Source of the DNA: Pseudomonadota bacterium
GTDB taxonomy: Bacteria > Pseudomonadota > Alphaproteobacteria > Micropepsales > Micropepsaceae
Length of the DNA stretch: 54,732 nucleotides
Assembly: GCA_021851325.1 (NCBI GenBank)
Contig: JAJZDZ010000019.1
Location: 1-54,732 of the forward strand
Reading direction: 5' to 3'
The position numbers and the translations under genes are program-made. The notes beneath the pieces were generated by a model, which was not told where the DNA came from, did no database searches, and worked only from the letters and a program-made list of their open reading frames with translations. Shown one piece after another: positions 44,585-54,620 of this stretch. Numbering within the stretch: position 1 is the stretch's first letter; every line of letters starts with the position of its first letter.

Positions 44585-45121
44585 ACCCGATCTGCTCTCT
44601 GGGAACTGCACCTGGATCAGGGAGCGTTGGTCTCCTGTGAAGATTACGTGTCGCTTTATAAAGGCTGAGAGTGGACCGAATGCGGGTCTGGTGTGTTTTC
44701 GTGAGGAGCCGACCCATGTCTGGCATAATCCCGGAGAATGTTGTCCGCGGTCCTTGCAGCCGGCCCGTCGCATGACCGCGGGTGTCGGGCGGCGTCTGCT
44801 TTTTGGTGGGCGAAGGGATGCCTCCTGAGGGAGGATCCTGATGCTCACCTCGAGGGGTAGAGGCTCTTTGTTTAGGCCGAATTGGCTGGTTGCTCTGCCG
44901 CGACGCATCGAGCCTGCGGCAGGTTTCAACCCGATGTTGGCACTGGCGAGAAAGCATTCCGAGAAAGTAAAGAGGTGGACGGCAGCTGGCCGGTGATATT
45001 CCCCTTTTTCCTTGCTAATGGCGCCAGATGACGCTCTGGAGACTGCGGAGTGGGAAGACGCTTACCAATCCCGAGCGCCTGCCTTCGCGCGGCCGTACGC
45101 TGTCGGTCCCTCTGAGCGTTC
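44585..45121. other. Intergenic region between kdpE and the ModE-like gene, no gene seen
   Basis: About 540 bp with only shadow frames. GCTCTCTG near 44600 can pair imperfectly with CAGGGAGC near 44617, a possible weak terminator for kdp. Nothing else was recognised. Confidence 0.45.
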
Positions 45122-45511
45122 CTACGACTTCGCTCGTGGCCTTAATTTGCGTCGTGGTGTAGCCGCGGCATTGATGGGTTCTAAAAGCTTGACCAGTTCG
45201 GCGACATCTGATTTGGCGGCGCGATTGGCTACCGCTTCGATGGCCCGGTAACGCGCCACTACCTCGCGCCCCAAATTGGTCAGACGTGAGCCACCGCCCC
45301 GGGCGCCACCGGTGGTGGTCTCTATAAGCGGTGCGCCAAAAGTGCTTTCGGCGGCTTTAATCAGTAGCCATGCCTGGCGATAGCTCATTTCCATTGCAGA
45401 CGCCGCCTGACGCAGTGAGGCGAGTTCGTCAATCAGCTCGAGCAGGTGTGCCTTGCCAGGGCCAAAGCTGCCATGGTCGTCCAGATCGATACGGATCATT
45501 AGGCGCGTCAT
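45122..45511 (-). CDS. ModE-like winged-helix regulator
   Basis: This protein of about 129 residues is homologous to the N-terminal DNA-binding domain of the molybdate regulator ModE, without the MOP ligand domains. The core HLLELIDELASLRQAASAMEMSYRQAWLLIKAAESTFGAPLIET-TGGARGGGSRLTNLGREVVARYRAIE is typical of this LysR-like winged helix. The start at ATG 45511 is chosen from domain boundaries; the frame is open to 45631. No molybdate transporter is adjacent, so the effector and targets are unknown. A palindrome at 45583-45604 upstream may be its operator. Confidence 0.82.
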   Translation of the reverse strand: MTRLMIRIDLDDHGSFGPGKAHLLELIDELASLRQAASAMEMSYRQAWLLIKAAESTFGAPLIETTTGGARGGGSRLTNLGREVVARYRAIEAVANRAAKSDVAELVKLLEPINAAATPRRKLRPRAKS

Positions 45512-45582
45512 GGCAGCAGACTGCCCGGTAACGTGACTCCCGTCCAGAGTGATAACTGGGCCGGATTGACGCTCCACGATGC

Positions 45583-45604
45583 GTGATATCAAAATGAATA
45601 TCAC
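45583..45604. promoter_or_regulatory. Palindrome upstream of the ModE-like gene
   Basis: GTGATAT and ATATCAC are perfect 7-bp arms around CAAAATGA, 72 bp upstream of the chosen start. Autoregulation by the ModE-like protein is the simplest reading. A looser TACC...GGTA pair lies next to it at about 45620. Confidence 0.45.
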
Positions 45605-45804
45605 AAGGTAGCGTATGTCGTACCACGGCATGGTAAGATGGCTTGCGGTACAGGTTATTGCGGCCTGCGCCGTGGAAGGCCTGCCTCATTACGATGTCTG
45701 ATTTGCTGTTTTGGACTACGGCAGGGTGCGTTTGTTGCGGAAGCGGTCAGGCGGTTGCGAATGCAAAGCCCTTTCCCGGGGGCGACGCAGATGCCTGAAG
45801 CCGG

Positions 45805-47412
45805 TCAATGTGGCACGGGGTGCCGTGCAAGAGACAACCATCGGGTACTGTTGATGTCCTGCGGGTTAGAAATCCAGCCTTTGACATAGGGTTTGACGAG
45901 GTTCTGTGTGACATTGAAGAAAAGGGGTATCACGGCGTAATCGCTGAGACCCAGTTCTTCCGCGGCTGATAGAATATTTCCGCGTACAGTCGCATCAGGC
46001 TGCTGCTGCGCTCTGTGCATGAGGGCATCAAAGCTGGGGTTGCAGTACTTCCCAAGATTTTGGGGATTACCACAGCGCAGTAGATCCAGAAAATTGCTCG
46101 CGTCATCGAAGTCAGCTACCCATGCAGCCTCACCGAGTTGGAAATTTCCCTGCTGCATGTCGACAAGCTGGTCCTGCAGTTCTTCGGCCCTGATGTTAAG
46201 CTGAATGTAGGTCGCAGCGTACATGCTCTGCAGGACGGCGGCGGTGCGCATATTGTCCGGATCGGTGTCTGTCAGATAGTTGAGTTCGAGTGGGTGTTGT
46301 GGACCATATCCCAGCTTGCGCATCAGCGCCCTGGCTAAATCCAGGCGTTTGGCATAGGGAACCGATTTGAACCAAAGCTGCGCTGTATGCGGATAGTTCA
46401 AAATCCCGGGAGGTACCAGCGAGAGCGCTGCAGGTTCGCCTAGCCGTCGGATCTGTTTGACGATTTCAGTTCGGTCTACTGCCAGTTCGAGGACTTCGCG
46501 CAGATACTTGTTGCTGAGTAATCGGTCTTTGAAGTTGATAACAATATAGTCCGTGGCCAGTAGCGGAACGCTCTTGATCTGGTTTGGGATGTTGCGCCGC
46601 ATCCAGTTGATCTCAAGCGCAGGATATCCTGAAAGCGTATCGAGTTCACCAGCGCGATAGCGCTTCAGGGCAGCCTCGCTGTCGTTGGTGACATAATAAC
46701 GTTCGACGTCGATGGCCACATCCTTCGCATCATAAAAGAGCTTGTTCTTGACGAGGGTAATGTGATCGAGCGGAATCCAGCGCCTTACGATATAGGGGCC
46801 ATTGGCTACGTAATGGTGTACCGTCGACCATCTCGCCCCGTATTTGAGGTAGGTATGACGCGGAATGGGCAGGGTGGCCTCGTGGGCCATGATTTCCAGG
46901 AGGTATGGAGTTGGGTGCTCTAGTTGTACCTTCAGAGTATAGGCGTTTACCGCCTCAACTCCCAGGGCTTTGGGCGGCAGCTTTCCGTCGGTGATAGCCT
47001 TGGCATTCTTGATCGGCCACAGAATGTTGGAGTACAGCGCCCCAGTTTTGGGATCCACTTCGCGTCGCCAGGCAGTTATAAAGTCGGCCGCGGTTACCGG
47101 GACGCCGTCGGACCACAATTCGTGGCGCAGATAGAACGTCCAGGTCAGTCCGCTGGCAGAAACCGTCCAATGGGTCGCAACGCCGGGTATAGGCGTGCCG
47201 TCAGGTCCCATGGTGGTCAGGCCCATGAGCATGTCCCCGACCACGGCATATTCCCAATTGCCGTCGATATAGGCCGGATCAAGGCTCTTCAGGTCTGGGC
47301 CATTACCGCGATTGATGACGGTTTGCCCAGCATACCGGCTGCGCGGGGCGCAGGCACCTGCAAGGGCGACGATGCCCAGGGCAAAGAGGGTGCATGACAG
47401 GCGACGCATCAT
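45805..47412 (-). CDS. Peptide ABC transporter substrate-binding lipoprotein (OppA-like)
   Basis: This is a family 5 extracellular solute-binding protein of about 535 residues that captures oligopeptides in the periplasm. The N-terminus MMRRLSCTLFALGIVALAGAC looks like a lipoprotein signal with Cys near residue 21, although the residue at -3 is Ala rather than the usual Leu. Inside are GPDLKSLDPAYIDGNWEYAVVGDMLMGL and the WTFYLRHELWSDGVPVTAADFITAWRREVDP motif of the family. AGGAG precedes ATG 47412 by about eight bases; a frame to 47475 is unlikely. It is separated from its ATPase and permease genes by an oppositely oriented gene. Confidence 0.92.
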   Translation of the reverse strand: MMRRLSCTLFALGIVALAGACAPRSRYAGQTVINRGNGPDLKSLDPAYIDGNWEYAVVGDMLMGLTTMGPDGTPIPGVATHWTVSASGLTWTFYLRHELWSDGVPVTAADFITAWRREVDPKTGALYSNILWPIKNAKAITDGKLPPKALGVEAVNAYTLKVQLEHPTPYLLEIMAHEATLPIPRHTYLKYGARWSTVHHYVANGPYIVRRWIPLDHITLVKNKLFYDAKDVAIDVERYYVTNDSEAALKRYRAGELDTLSGYPALEINWMRRNIPNQIKSVPLLATDYIVINFKDRLLSNKYLREVLELAVDRTEIVKQIRRLGEPAALSLVPPGILNYPHTAQLWFKSVPYAKRLDLARALMRKLGYGPQHPLELNYLTDTDPDNMRTAAVLQSMYAATYIQLNIRAEELQDQLVDMQQGNFQLGEAAWVADFDDASNFLDLLRCGNPQNLGKYCNPSFDALMHRAQQQPDATVRGNILSAAEELGLSDYAVIPLFFNVTQNLVKPYVKGWISNPQDINSTRWLSLARHPVPH

Positions 47413-47477
47413 GCGACAACTCCTGAAAAATTCTTCCTTCCGGCTTGCGTCACGCGTGCTAAAAAGGTGACGCATCC

Positions 47478-48086
47478 ATGTGGAATCTTGTCATGTCCAT
47501 ACGCCTGTCCGTTGCTGCTCTGGCGGCTGTGCTTCTGTGTGCCGGGCCAGCCTTTGCTGAAAGCTCGAGCCCGCTGCTGCGGGCGCTCGATCAATGCGCG
47601 GGAGTGTCCTCGGACGCGGCCCGCCTTGCCTGCTATGACGGACTTGCCCCACGGGTACGGGCAGAGGTTAGCGGCAAACCGGTGTCGCAGCGCACTAAGG
47701 TGCTGGCGAAGAAACGGCAGCAGGAGTCCTGGTTTGGCTTTGACCTTGGCGGGCTGTTCGGCAACTCGCCGTCGGACCAGACCAAGCCCTCCCAATTTGG
47801 CGAGGACAACCTGCCAGTCCACGTGGTCAAGCGTAATTCCAAGACCCAGGCAATCGATAGCATTTCGGCGCGTTTGAAAGACTATGCGTACAATCCATTC
47901 GGCAAGTTTATCATCACGCTTTCTAACGGTCAGATCTGGAAGCAGCTTGATGCCGACGATGCCCACGCCGTATTTCACAAGGATCCGTCCGCCAATCGCG
48001 TGAAGATTACACGTGGCTTTCTTGGCAGCTATAACCTTTATATCAACGGTGGCTACCGCGTATTTAAAGTGAGGCGGTTGCGCTAG
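47478..48086 (+). CDS. Secreted protein of unknown function
   Basis: This 202-residue protein has a signal peptide (SIRLSVAALAAVLLCAGPAFA-ES). A short conserved-looking helix LLRALDQCAGVSSDAARLACYDGLAPRV follows, with a Cys pair, of a kind seen in many alphaproteobacterial hypothetical proteins. The C-terminal half, from about residue 110 on, looks like a beta-rich domain (LKDYAYNPFGKFIITLSNGQIWKQLDADDA, FLGSYNLYINGGYRVFKVRRL). I do not recognise a function. It lies between oppA and the ATPase gene on the opposite strand, diverging from oppA and converging on the ATPase gene. Confidence 0.75.
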   Translation: MWNLVMSIRLSVAALAAVLLCAGPAFAESSSPLLRALDQCAGVSSDAARLACYDGLAPRVRAEVSGKPVSQRTKVLAKKRQQESWFGFDLGGLFGNSPSDQTKPSQFGEDNLPVHVVKRNSKTQAIDSISARLKDYAYNPFGKFIITLSNGQIWKQLDADDAHAVFHKDPSANRVKITRGFLGSYNLYINGGYRVFKVRRLR

Positions 48087-48097
48087 TTGCGGGCACA

Positions 48098-49903
48098 TTA
48101 GACGACATCATGTTCGGCAACGAAGTGGCCTGGCGCCACTTCGTTGAGGCGTGGGCAAAAATGTTCAACAATTGCGCTCTCAGCCGCGCGGGAACGTGTG
48201 AACGGGTCAGCTCCATCCAAGATCGTCGGCAGCTTGGTCAAGCGGCTCTCATCAAGTTTTTGGCGTGCCGCGGTCGGGTCGGGAAGGGGTACGGCCGAAA
48301 TCAGCGCCTTGGTGTAGGGGTGCCGCGGATTGGCGTAAATCGTGTCGCGGTCTGCCAGTTCGACGATGCGTCCGAGATAAAGCACCATAACGCGATGGGC
48401 GATCTGTCTGACGACGGAAAGATCGTGGCTGATGAACAACATCGCCATGCCGAACTCCCGCTGCAATCCCAAAATCAGGTCGATGATCTGGGCTTGAATC
48501 GAGACATCCAGTGCGCTTACGGCCTCGTCGCAGACAACGAGCTTTGGTCTTAGAACCATGGCGCGGGCGATACCAACCCGCTGGTTCTGGCCACCCGAAA
48601 ACTCATGTGGATAGCGATTGATCCAGCCTGCATTGAGACCAACCCGTTCCATCATGTCGCGTACGCGCTCGCGTACCCTGGCTCGCGACAGTTCTGGCTC
48701 CTGCGCCCTCAATGGTTCGGCAATGGACTGGCCTATGGTCATGCGGGGGTCAAGACTTGCCAGTGGATCCTGGAACACGATCTGCAGATCCTTGCGTACC
48801 CGCATAAGCGCCCGGTCCTTCAGGTCTGCCATATCACGGCCCATCCAGGCGACACTGCCGGCGGACTTGGGCACGAGGCGCAGGACGGCCCGGGCGAGCG
48901 TAGACTTGCCACAACCTGACTCGCCGACTACGCCCAGAGTCTCACCTTCGTTCAATGTGAAGCTGACGCCGTCAAGGGCGCGCAATGGGCGCACCCTCGG
49001 CCACAGACCGCTGCTGCTCCGGATCGGATAATGGACCTTCAGGTCATCCACCTGCAGCAGGACGTTCGGCTTGACCATCTCTGGTGTCGCGACATCATGG
49101 CCACCGCGCGAGGGATCATCCATCTGTGGTCTTGATTGCAGCAGAAGCTGCGTATAGGGGTGCTTTGGTGCCCGGAACACCGAATGCACGTCAGCCATCT
49201 CGACAAATTCACCCTCGCGCATCACCGCAACGCGATCGGCGCTACCCGCGATCACCCCCATATCGTGACTGATCATGACGATGGCAGTCTTCAGTTCGCG
49301 CTGGAGATCTCGCATGATCTCGAGAATCTGGGCCTGGGTGGTAACGTCAAGGGCGGAGGTCGGTTCGTCGGCAATGAGCAAGTCCGGTCCGCAGACGGTT
49401 GCCATCGCGATCATGACGCGCTGGCGCATGCCTCCTGATAACTCATGTGGATACTGATCCATCCGCCGACGGGCTTCTGGAATGCGAACCAGATCAAGGA
49501 TTTCGAGGCAACGCCGTTCCGCCTCTATTTCCGGAACCCGCAGGTGAATGCGCAGAGTCTCCATGATCTGCTGCCCGATGCGCATGTGCGGAGTAAGCGC
49601 TGTCAGAGGATCCTGGAAAATGGTGGTTATGCGTGAGCCCCGCAGGCGATTGAGGCTTGACTGGGATAGACCGAGAAGTTCCTGGCCGCGATAGCGGACG
49701 CTACCCTGTGCGCGTCCATTGGCGGCCAGGAGGCCGAGACCTGCGAGAAAAAGCTGGCTTTTTCCCGACCCCGATTCCCCAACGATGCCAAGCGTTTCTC
49801 CAGCGTGCACGTCGAGACTGACAGACCTAACGGCGTGGACCTCACCGTCGTGGGTAGAAAAGCGTACATCAAGGTTACGAACTTCGAAGATGGGTTCCGT
49901 CAT
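48098..49903 (-). CDS. Fused double ATPase of a peptide ABC transporter
   Basis: This 601-residue protein contains two ABC ATPase domains in tandem, equivalent to DppD plus DppF in one chain, as in YejF/GsiA. Walker A motifs are GESGSGKS (about 39-46) and GESGCGKS (about 330-337). The signatures LSGGM and FSGGQ and Walker [13 protein letters not shown] and [12 protein letters not shown] are visible. It powers the two permeases encoded directly upstream and starts one base after the oppC stop. Confidence 0.94.
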   Translation of the reverse strand: MTEPIFEVRNLDVRFSTHDGEVHAVRSVSLDVHAGETLGIVGESGSGKSQLFLAGLGLLAANGRAQGSVRYRGQELLGLSQSSLNRLRGSRITTIFQDPLTALTPHMRIGQQIMETLRIHLRVPEIEAERRCLEILDLVRIPEARRRMDQYPHELSGGMRQRVMIAMATVCGPDLLIADEPTSALDVTTQAQILEIMRDLQRELKTAIVMISHDMGVIAGSADRVAVMREGEFVEMADVHSVFRAPKHPYTQLLLQSRPQMDDPSRGGHDVATPEMVKPNVLLQVDDLKVHYPIRSSSGLWPRVRPLRALDGVSFTLNEGETLGVVGESGCGKSTLARAVLRLVPKSAGSVAWMGRDMADLKDRALMRVRKDLQIVFQDPLASLDPRMTIGQSIAEPLRAQEPELSRARVRERVRDMMERVGLNAGWINRYPHEFSGGQNQRVGIARAMVLRPKLVVCDEAVSALDVSIQAQIIDLILGLQREFGMAMLFISHDLSVVRQIAHRVMVLYLGRIVELADRDTIYANPRHPYTKALISAVPLPDPTAARQKLDESRLTKLPTILDGADPFTRSRAAESAIVEHFCPRLNEVAPGHFVAEHDVV

Positions 49904-49904
49904 T

Positions 49905-50840
49905 TCATCGATCCTTCGGGTCGAGCGCGTCGCGCAGGCCGTCGCCGATGAAATTGAAGCAAAAGAGGGTAACCGCCATAAATAAGGACGGAAAGATCAA
50001 CAGCCAGGGTGCGGTTTCTATCTGATAGGCGCCATTGGCGATGAGCACTCCCCATGAGGTCAGCGGCTCGCGTACACCAAGGCCCAGGAAGCTGAGAAAA
50101 CTCTCGGCAAGAATTACACTCGGGATGGTCAGTGTGACGTAAACGACAACCGGGCCGATGATGTTGGGTATGATGTGACGAAGAATGATCATATGGCCAC
50201 GCACACCTGACGCTCGTGCTGCCTCAATGAATTCGGTCTCCTTTACGGAGAGCGTCAGGCCGCGAACAATACGTGCCATGGTTAGCCACTCGACCGCACC
50301 GATCGCTAGAAATAATAGCCAAAGGCTGCGATCGAACACCACCATCAGAATGATGACGAAAAAAATGAATGGCAGCGAATATAGCACGTCCACAATTCGC
50401 ATCATCAATTCGTCGAGGCGACCACCAATAAATCCGGATATCGCTCCATAGCTTACACCGATGAACAGGCTGACAAATGTCGCAACCAGGCCGACAGCGA
50501 GAGAAACCCGGGCACCGTAGAGTACGCGTACGAAGAGATCCCGTCCAAGGGCGTCGGTGCCGAACCAGTGCGCACCTCCGGCAAAGCAGGGAACATGGTG
50601 GTCTGGCCACCAGAAAGGAGCGCAGGAGATCAGATGATAGTTGATGGAATCGTAGGAATACGGCGATAGCAGGGGCGCAAGCAGGGCCATCACCGCAATT
50701 ATGCCGAGGATGATGATGCTGGCCACAGCTGCGCGGTTGGCAAACATGCGCCGGCTGGCATCGATCCACAGACTGCGACCAACCACGTCACGGGCGCCAA
50801 TGATCAGAGCGGATTTATCGCCGGCAGTCACATCCGTCAT
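49905..50840 (-). CDS. Peptide ABC transporter permease (OppC-like)
   Basis: This 311-residue inner-membrane permease has an N-terminal helix ([22 protein letters not shown]), the [24 protein letters not shown] segment typical of OppC/DppC, and the ATPase-contacting loop [24 protein letters not shown]. It overlaps the oppB stop by four bases (ATGA). It forms the channel together with the OppB-like permease. Confidence 0.94.
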   Translation of the reverse strand: MTDVTAGDKSALIIGARDVVGRSLWIDASRRMFANRAAVASIIILGIIAVMALLAPLLSPYSYDSINYHLISCAPFWWPDHHVPCFAGGAHWFGTDALGRDLFVRVLYGARVSLAVGLVATFVSLFIGVSYGAISGFIGGRLDELMMRIVDVLYSLPFIFFVIILMVVFDRSLWLLFLAIGAVEWLTMARIVRGLTLSVKETEFIEAARASGVRGHMIILRHIIPNIIGPVVVYVTLTIPSVILAESFLSFLGLGVREPLTSWGVLIANGAYQIETAPWLLIFPSLFMAVTLFCFNFIGDGLRDALDPKDR

Positions 50841-51790
50841 CGCAGCCGTACCCTGGGGTCGAGGATGCCGTAAAGAAGGTCCGCAGCGAGATTAAGAGCA
50901 ATCACCAGTGTGGCGTAGGTAATGACGACACCCATCACCATGGTGTAGTCACGGTTGACCGCGGCCTGAACGAAGTAACGGCCGATACCAGGCAAGCCAA
51001 AAATCTGCTCCACAACCAGTGAGCCGGTCAGGATCGATGCCACCGCCGGTCCCAGGTAGGATACGAGGGGCAAAAGCCCGGCGCGCAGGGCGTGACGGGT
51101 AATCACAAGATGCGAAGGAAGGCCCTTGGCGCGTGCCGTCCTGACATAGTTGGAATGCAGCACTTCGATCATGCTGCCACGCACCAGTCTTGCAATGATG
51201 GCCATCTGCGGCAAGGCAAGAACAATGACAGGCAAGATCAGATTACGCAAAGCGCCGTCGTTCCAGCCACCAACCGGTAGACTGAGATGGTGGCCGAACA
51301 GGGACAGACCATAGACGCCGAAGATCAAAGTGAGTATGGGCGCGGTTACGAAGTTAGGTATGGTAATTCCGACCATGGCAATACTCATGATGCCATGGTC
51401 AGCAATGCGATTGTGCCAGAGCGCGGCGATGGTACCAAAAGCTGCTCCTAAGACGATCGCCAGGATGATGGCGCTGAGCCCGATCCGGGCGCTCACCGGA
51501 AGACCGATTTCGATCAACTCGCCTACCGTGAAAGCCCGATTCTTGTAGGAAGGCCCGAAATTCAGGTGAGCAAGATTATCGAGGTAGCGGAAGTATTGGC
51601 GGTAGAGCGGCTCGTCCAGGTGGTAATCGTGCTCGATGTTGTGCTCGATTTGTGGCGGCAGGCGACGGGCCTGGTCAAACGGGCCGCCAGGAGCAAGTCG
51701 CATGAGTACGAAGCTGAGGGTGATGATGGCGAACAGTGTTGGCACTGCGCCCAGCACGCGTCGCATCGTATAGGCCAGCATCGACGGCAC
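50837..51790 (-). CDS. Peptide ABC transporter permease (OppB-like)
   Basis: This 317-residue permease begins YTMRRVLGAVPTLFAIITLSFVLMRLAPGGPF, characteristic of OppB/DppB. The EAA loop reads HSNYVRTARAKGLPSHLVITRHALRAGLLP. GTG 51790 has GGGGGA four bases upstream; an in-frame ATG at 51781 is an alternative. It is the first gene of the transporter transcript. Confidence 0.93.
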   Translation of the reverse strand: MPSMLAYTMRRVLGAVPTLFAIITLSFVLMRLAPGGPFDQARRLPPQIEHNIEHDYHLDEPLYRQYFRYLDNLAHLNFGPSYKNRAFTVGELIEIGLPVSARIGLSAIILAIVLGAAFGTIAALWHNRIADHGIMSIAMVGITIPNFVTAPILTLIFGVYGLSLFGHHLSLPVGGWNDGALRNLILPVIVLALPQMAIIARLVRGSMIEVLHSNYVRTARAKGLPSHLVITRHALRAGLLPLVSYLGPAVASILTGSLVVEQIFGLPGIGRYFVQAAVNRDYTMVMGVVITYATLVIALNLAADLLYGILDPRVRLR

Positions 51791-51945
51791 AGTGTCCCCC
51801 AGGCGGTAACGGCAGAGAGCGCCAGTTACGCAAGATCAGCCAGGTTGCCGGGAAGGGCAGCCTTGCAGACAAGCGCAACACTGTCATTGAAGGGTTGAGG
51901 ATTTGCCAACGCCGATGCGAGATGCATTTACCGTCTCTTAACGGT

Positions 51946-53478
51946 TTAGTCCGCGGACGGCAGCGAAAAAGCGTCAGGCAGTACATGGGTGAAGGCGCGT
52001 GATCGTACCAGCTGGTTAACCGTCTCGATCGCCGGAGCGAAATAGCGGTCTGCACTGAAGCGCGGCGTGCCTGCCCGCAGCAGGGCGTGGACCTCTTCCA
52101 GAGGTTGAGAGGATTTAAGGGGGCGGTGAAACTCTATACCCTCGGCCGCGGCCAGAAGTTCGATGGCCAGTATGTAGGCGGTGTTGCCGTTCAGACTTCC
52201 TAGACGCCGCGCCGCAAAGGTCGCCATCGAGACGAAATCTTCCTGATTGGCCGATGTCGGCAGCGAATCGACCGAGGCGGGATGGGCGAGTGACTTGTTT
52301 TCGGATGCCAGGGCCGCGGCGGTAACCTGGGCGATCATGAAGCCAGAATTCAGACCGCTTTCGGCGACGAGAAACGGTGGTAATCCGGATAGAGCCGGGT
52401 CGATCAGAAGCGCTGTGCGCCGCTCACTGATGGCGCCGATCTCGGCAACTGCTATCGCCAGAAGATCAGAGGCAATGGCAATAGGTTCAGCATGAAAATT
52501 GCCACCTGAGAGCACGGCCCCGTCGTCGAAGATGAGAGGATTGTCGGTTGCCGCATTGGCTTCGACCGCGAAAACGCCGCCGGCATAGCGCAGGGCGTCG
52601 AGGCAGGGACCAAGCACCTGCGGCTGACAGCGTACCGAGTAGGGATCCTGTACCCGTGGGCAGTCCTCGTGACTGTGACGGATCTCGCTGCCGGCCATGA
52701 GTCTGCGCAGGACGCGTGCCGCCTCGCTCTGACCGGCGTGACCACGTGCGGCGTGAATGCGCGGATCGAATGGCGTATCGGAGCCTTTGAGCGCGTCGGT
52801 GGACAGAGCCCCAGCGATGAGCGCTGCTTCGAGATTGGCTTCAGCGGCGTAAAGGCCGACGAGTGCCAGCGCCGTGGACACCTGGGTGCCGTTGAGAAGA
52901 GCCAGTCCCTCCTTAGCCGCGAGCGCCAGCGGCTCAAGACCCGCGGCACGAAGGGCCTCGCCTCCGCCCAGACTGCGTCCGCCCAGCCTGGCGCGTCCTT
53001 CCCCGATCAGAACGGCTGAAAGGTGAGCCAGTGGCGCAAGATCCCCCGAGGCTCCGACCGATCCCTTTTCAGGGATCTCCGGCAGGATTCCAGCATTGAA
53101 AAGGGCCAGAAGACGCTCGATGACAACCGGGCGCACGCCGGAATAGCCGCGGGCCAAACTCGCAATTTTCAATGCCAGTATCAGGCGAACCGTGTCATCT
53201 TCGAGTGCTGGCCCGACTCCGGTAGCATGGCTGAGAACAAGATTGCGCTGGAGCTGCGCCAGATCCGTATCGGCAATGCGCGTCTGCGCCAGCTTGCCGA
53301 AGCCGGTATTGACGCCATAGATGGCAGCACCACTGGCCAGGGCTTGTTCAATTCCGCGCCGGGACGCTTCAATCTCATTCCAGCTCCTAGGATCGAGCTT
53401 GAGGCGCACGCCGCCGCGCTGAATACGCCGCCAGTCCGAAAGCTTCATGCGACCTGGTTGCAAAATAAGTTCGGTCAT
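51946..53478 (-). CDS. hutH: Histidine ammonia-lyase
   Basis: This is a 510-residue lyase that converts histidine to urocanate and ammonia. The self-formed MIO electrophile arises from Ala-Ser-Gly in VGASGDLAPLAHLS. YGVNTGFGKLA carries the catalytic Tyr, and LVLSHATGVG carries the His that selects histidine over aromatic substrates. AAGGGCG precedes ATG 53478. The frame is open to 53532 but the family starts here. No other hut genes are in the window. It diverges from the nitronate-monooxygenase-like gene. Confidence 0.93.
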   Translation of the reverse strand: MTELILQPGRMKLSDWRRIQRGGVRLKLDPRSWNEIEASRRGIEQALASGAAIYGVNTGFGKLAQTRIADTDLAQLQRNLVLSHATGVGPALEDDTVRLILALKIASLARGYSGVRPVVIERLLALFNAGILPEIPEKGSVGASGDLAPLAHLSAVLIGEGRARLGGRSLGGGEALRAAGLEPLALAAKEGLALLNGTQVSTALALVGLYAAEANLEAALIAGALSTDALKGSDTPFDPRIHAARGHAGQSEAARVLRRLMAGSEIRHSHEDCPRVQDPYSVRCQPQVLGPCLDALRYAGGVFAVEANAATDNPLIFDDGAVLSGGNFHAEPIAIASDLLAIAVAEIGAISERRTALLIDPALSGLPPFLVAESGLNSGFMIAQVTAAALASENKSLAHPASVDSLPTSANQEDFVSMATFAARRLGSLNGNTAYILAIELLAAAEGIEFHRPLKSSQPLEEVHALLRAGTPRFSADRYFAPAIETVNQLVRSRAFTHVLPDAFSLPSAD

Positions 53479-53608
53479 GTGGGCGCCCTTTGGATCGCGC
53501 CTTCTTTTGACGCCACGGCAGGGATCGTGCAAGCACCCCCCTTGGCTTGACGAACCGGCCCCGGCAAGGATCTGTTGTCATCACCGCCATCTTACGAAAG
53601 GAATGTTC

Positions 53609-54574
53609 ATGCCGTTGCCCCAACTTCTCAAGGGACGCCTGCGCCTGCCGGTGATCGGATCGCCGCTTTTCATCGTTTCGGGGCCGGATCTGGTCATCGC
53701 GCAATGCAAGGCCGGTATTGTTGGGTCATTCCCGGCACTCAATGCCCGCCCTGTGGAGGTCCTGCGCGAATGGATCGTTCGGATCCAGGGCGAGCTGGCC
53801 CAATATGAGGCTCAAAGCGGACGCAAGGCAGCACCGTTCGCGGTCAATCAGATCTGTCACTCGTCGAACGATCGCCTTGAGCAGGACATGGCAATATGTA
53901 CGGAGCTCAAGGTACCGATCATCATTACCTCGCTGCGAGCGCCTAAAATGGTGGTCGATTCCGCCCACTCGTATGGTGGCCTCGTGTTTCATGACATCAT
54001 CAATATCCGACACGCCAAGAAGGCCGTGGATGAGGGCGTCGACGGTCTGATTGCAGTCTGTACCGGCGCTGGTGGTCATGCCGGCACATTGAGCCCGTTC
54101 GCCCTTGTTCCCGAACTGCGCAAGTTCTGGAAGGGTACGATTGCCCTATCCGGATCGATTGCAAGCGGAGGCTCCATCCTAGCCGCTCAGGCTATGGGAG
54201 CTGACCTTGCCTATATCGGTACCCGCTTCATTGCCACACGTGAAGCCAATGCCGAGGATGCCTACAAGCGTGCATTGGTGGAAGCAGAAGGTGGCGGTGA
54301 CATCGTGTACACCAATCTGTTTACGGGCGTGCATGGCAATTATCTGCGCAGTTCGATCGCGGCTGCGGGGCTCGACCCCGACAATCTTCCTCAGTCCGAC
54401 AAATCCAAGATGAACTTTGGCTCTGGCGGCAACATGAAGCAGAAGGCCTGGCGCGATATCTGGGGAGCCGGGCAGGGTGTGGGACAGATCAGCGACACAC
54501 CCAGTGTCGGAGAGTTGGTCGACCGTCTTGAGGCAGAGTACCGTGCGGCACGGTCTGCCGTGCTGGCGACGTGA
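53609..54574 (+). CDS. Nitronate monooxygenase-like flavoprotein
   Basis: This 321-residue TIM-barrel FMN protein belongs to the 2-nitropropane dioxygenase family, which oxidises alkyl nitronates; related members are enoyl-ACP reductase FabK. Seen are LPVIGSPLFIVSGPDLVIAQCKAGIVGSFPALNAR at the N-terminus, the phosphate-binding GAGGHAG, and GGSILAAQAMGADLAYIGTRFIATREA. ATG 53609 has AAGGA six bases upstream; the frame extends back to 53447 inside hutH but is not expected to be translated. It diverges from hutH. Its native substrate is unknown. Confidence 0.9.
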   Translation: MPLPQLLKGRLRLPVIGSPLFIVSGPDLVIAQCKAGIVGSFPALNARPVEVLREWIVRIQGELAQYEAQSGRKAAPFAVNQICHSSNDRLEQDMAICTELKVPIIITSLRAPKMVVDSAHSYGGLVFHDIINIRHAKKAVDEGVDGLIAVCTGAGGHAGTLSPFALVPELRKFWKGTIALSGSIASGGSILAAQAMGADLAYIGTRFIATREANAEDAYKRALVEAEGGGDIVYTNLFTGVHGNYLRSSIAAAGLDPDNLPQSDKSKMNFGSGGNMKQKAWRDIWGAGQGVGQISDTPSVGELVDRLEAEYRAARSAVLAT

Positions 54575-54620
54575 GCGGCGTTCAGTGACCGCCGAATATA
54601 CCCTTTAGAGCATCGGACCG

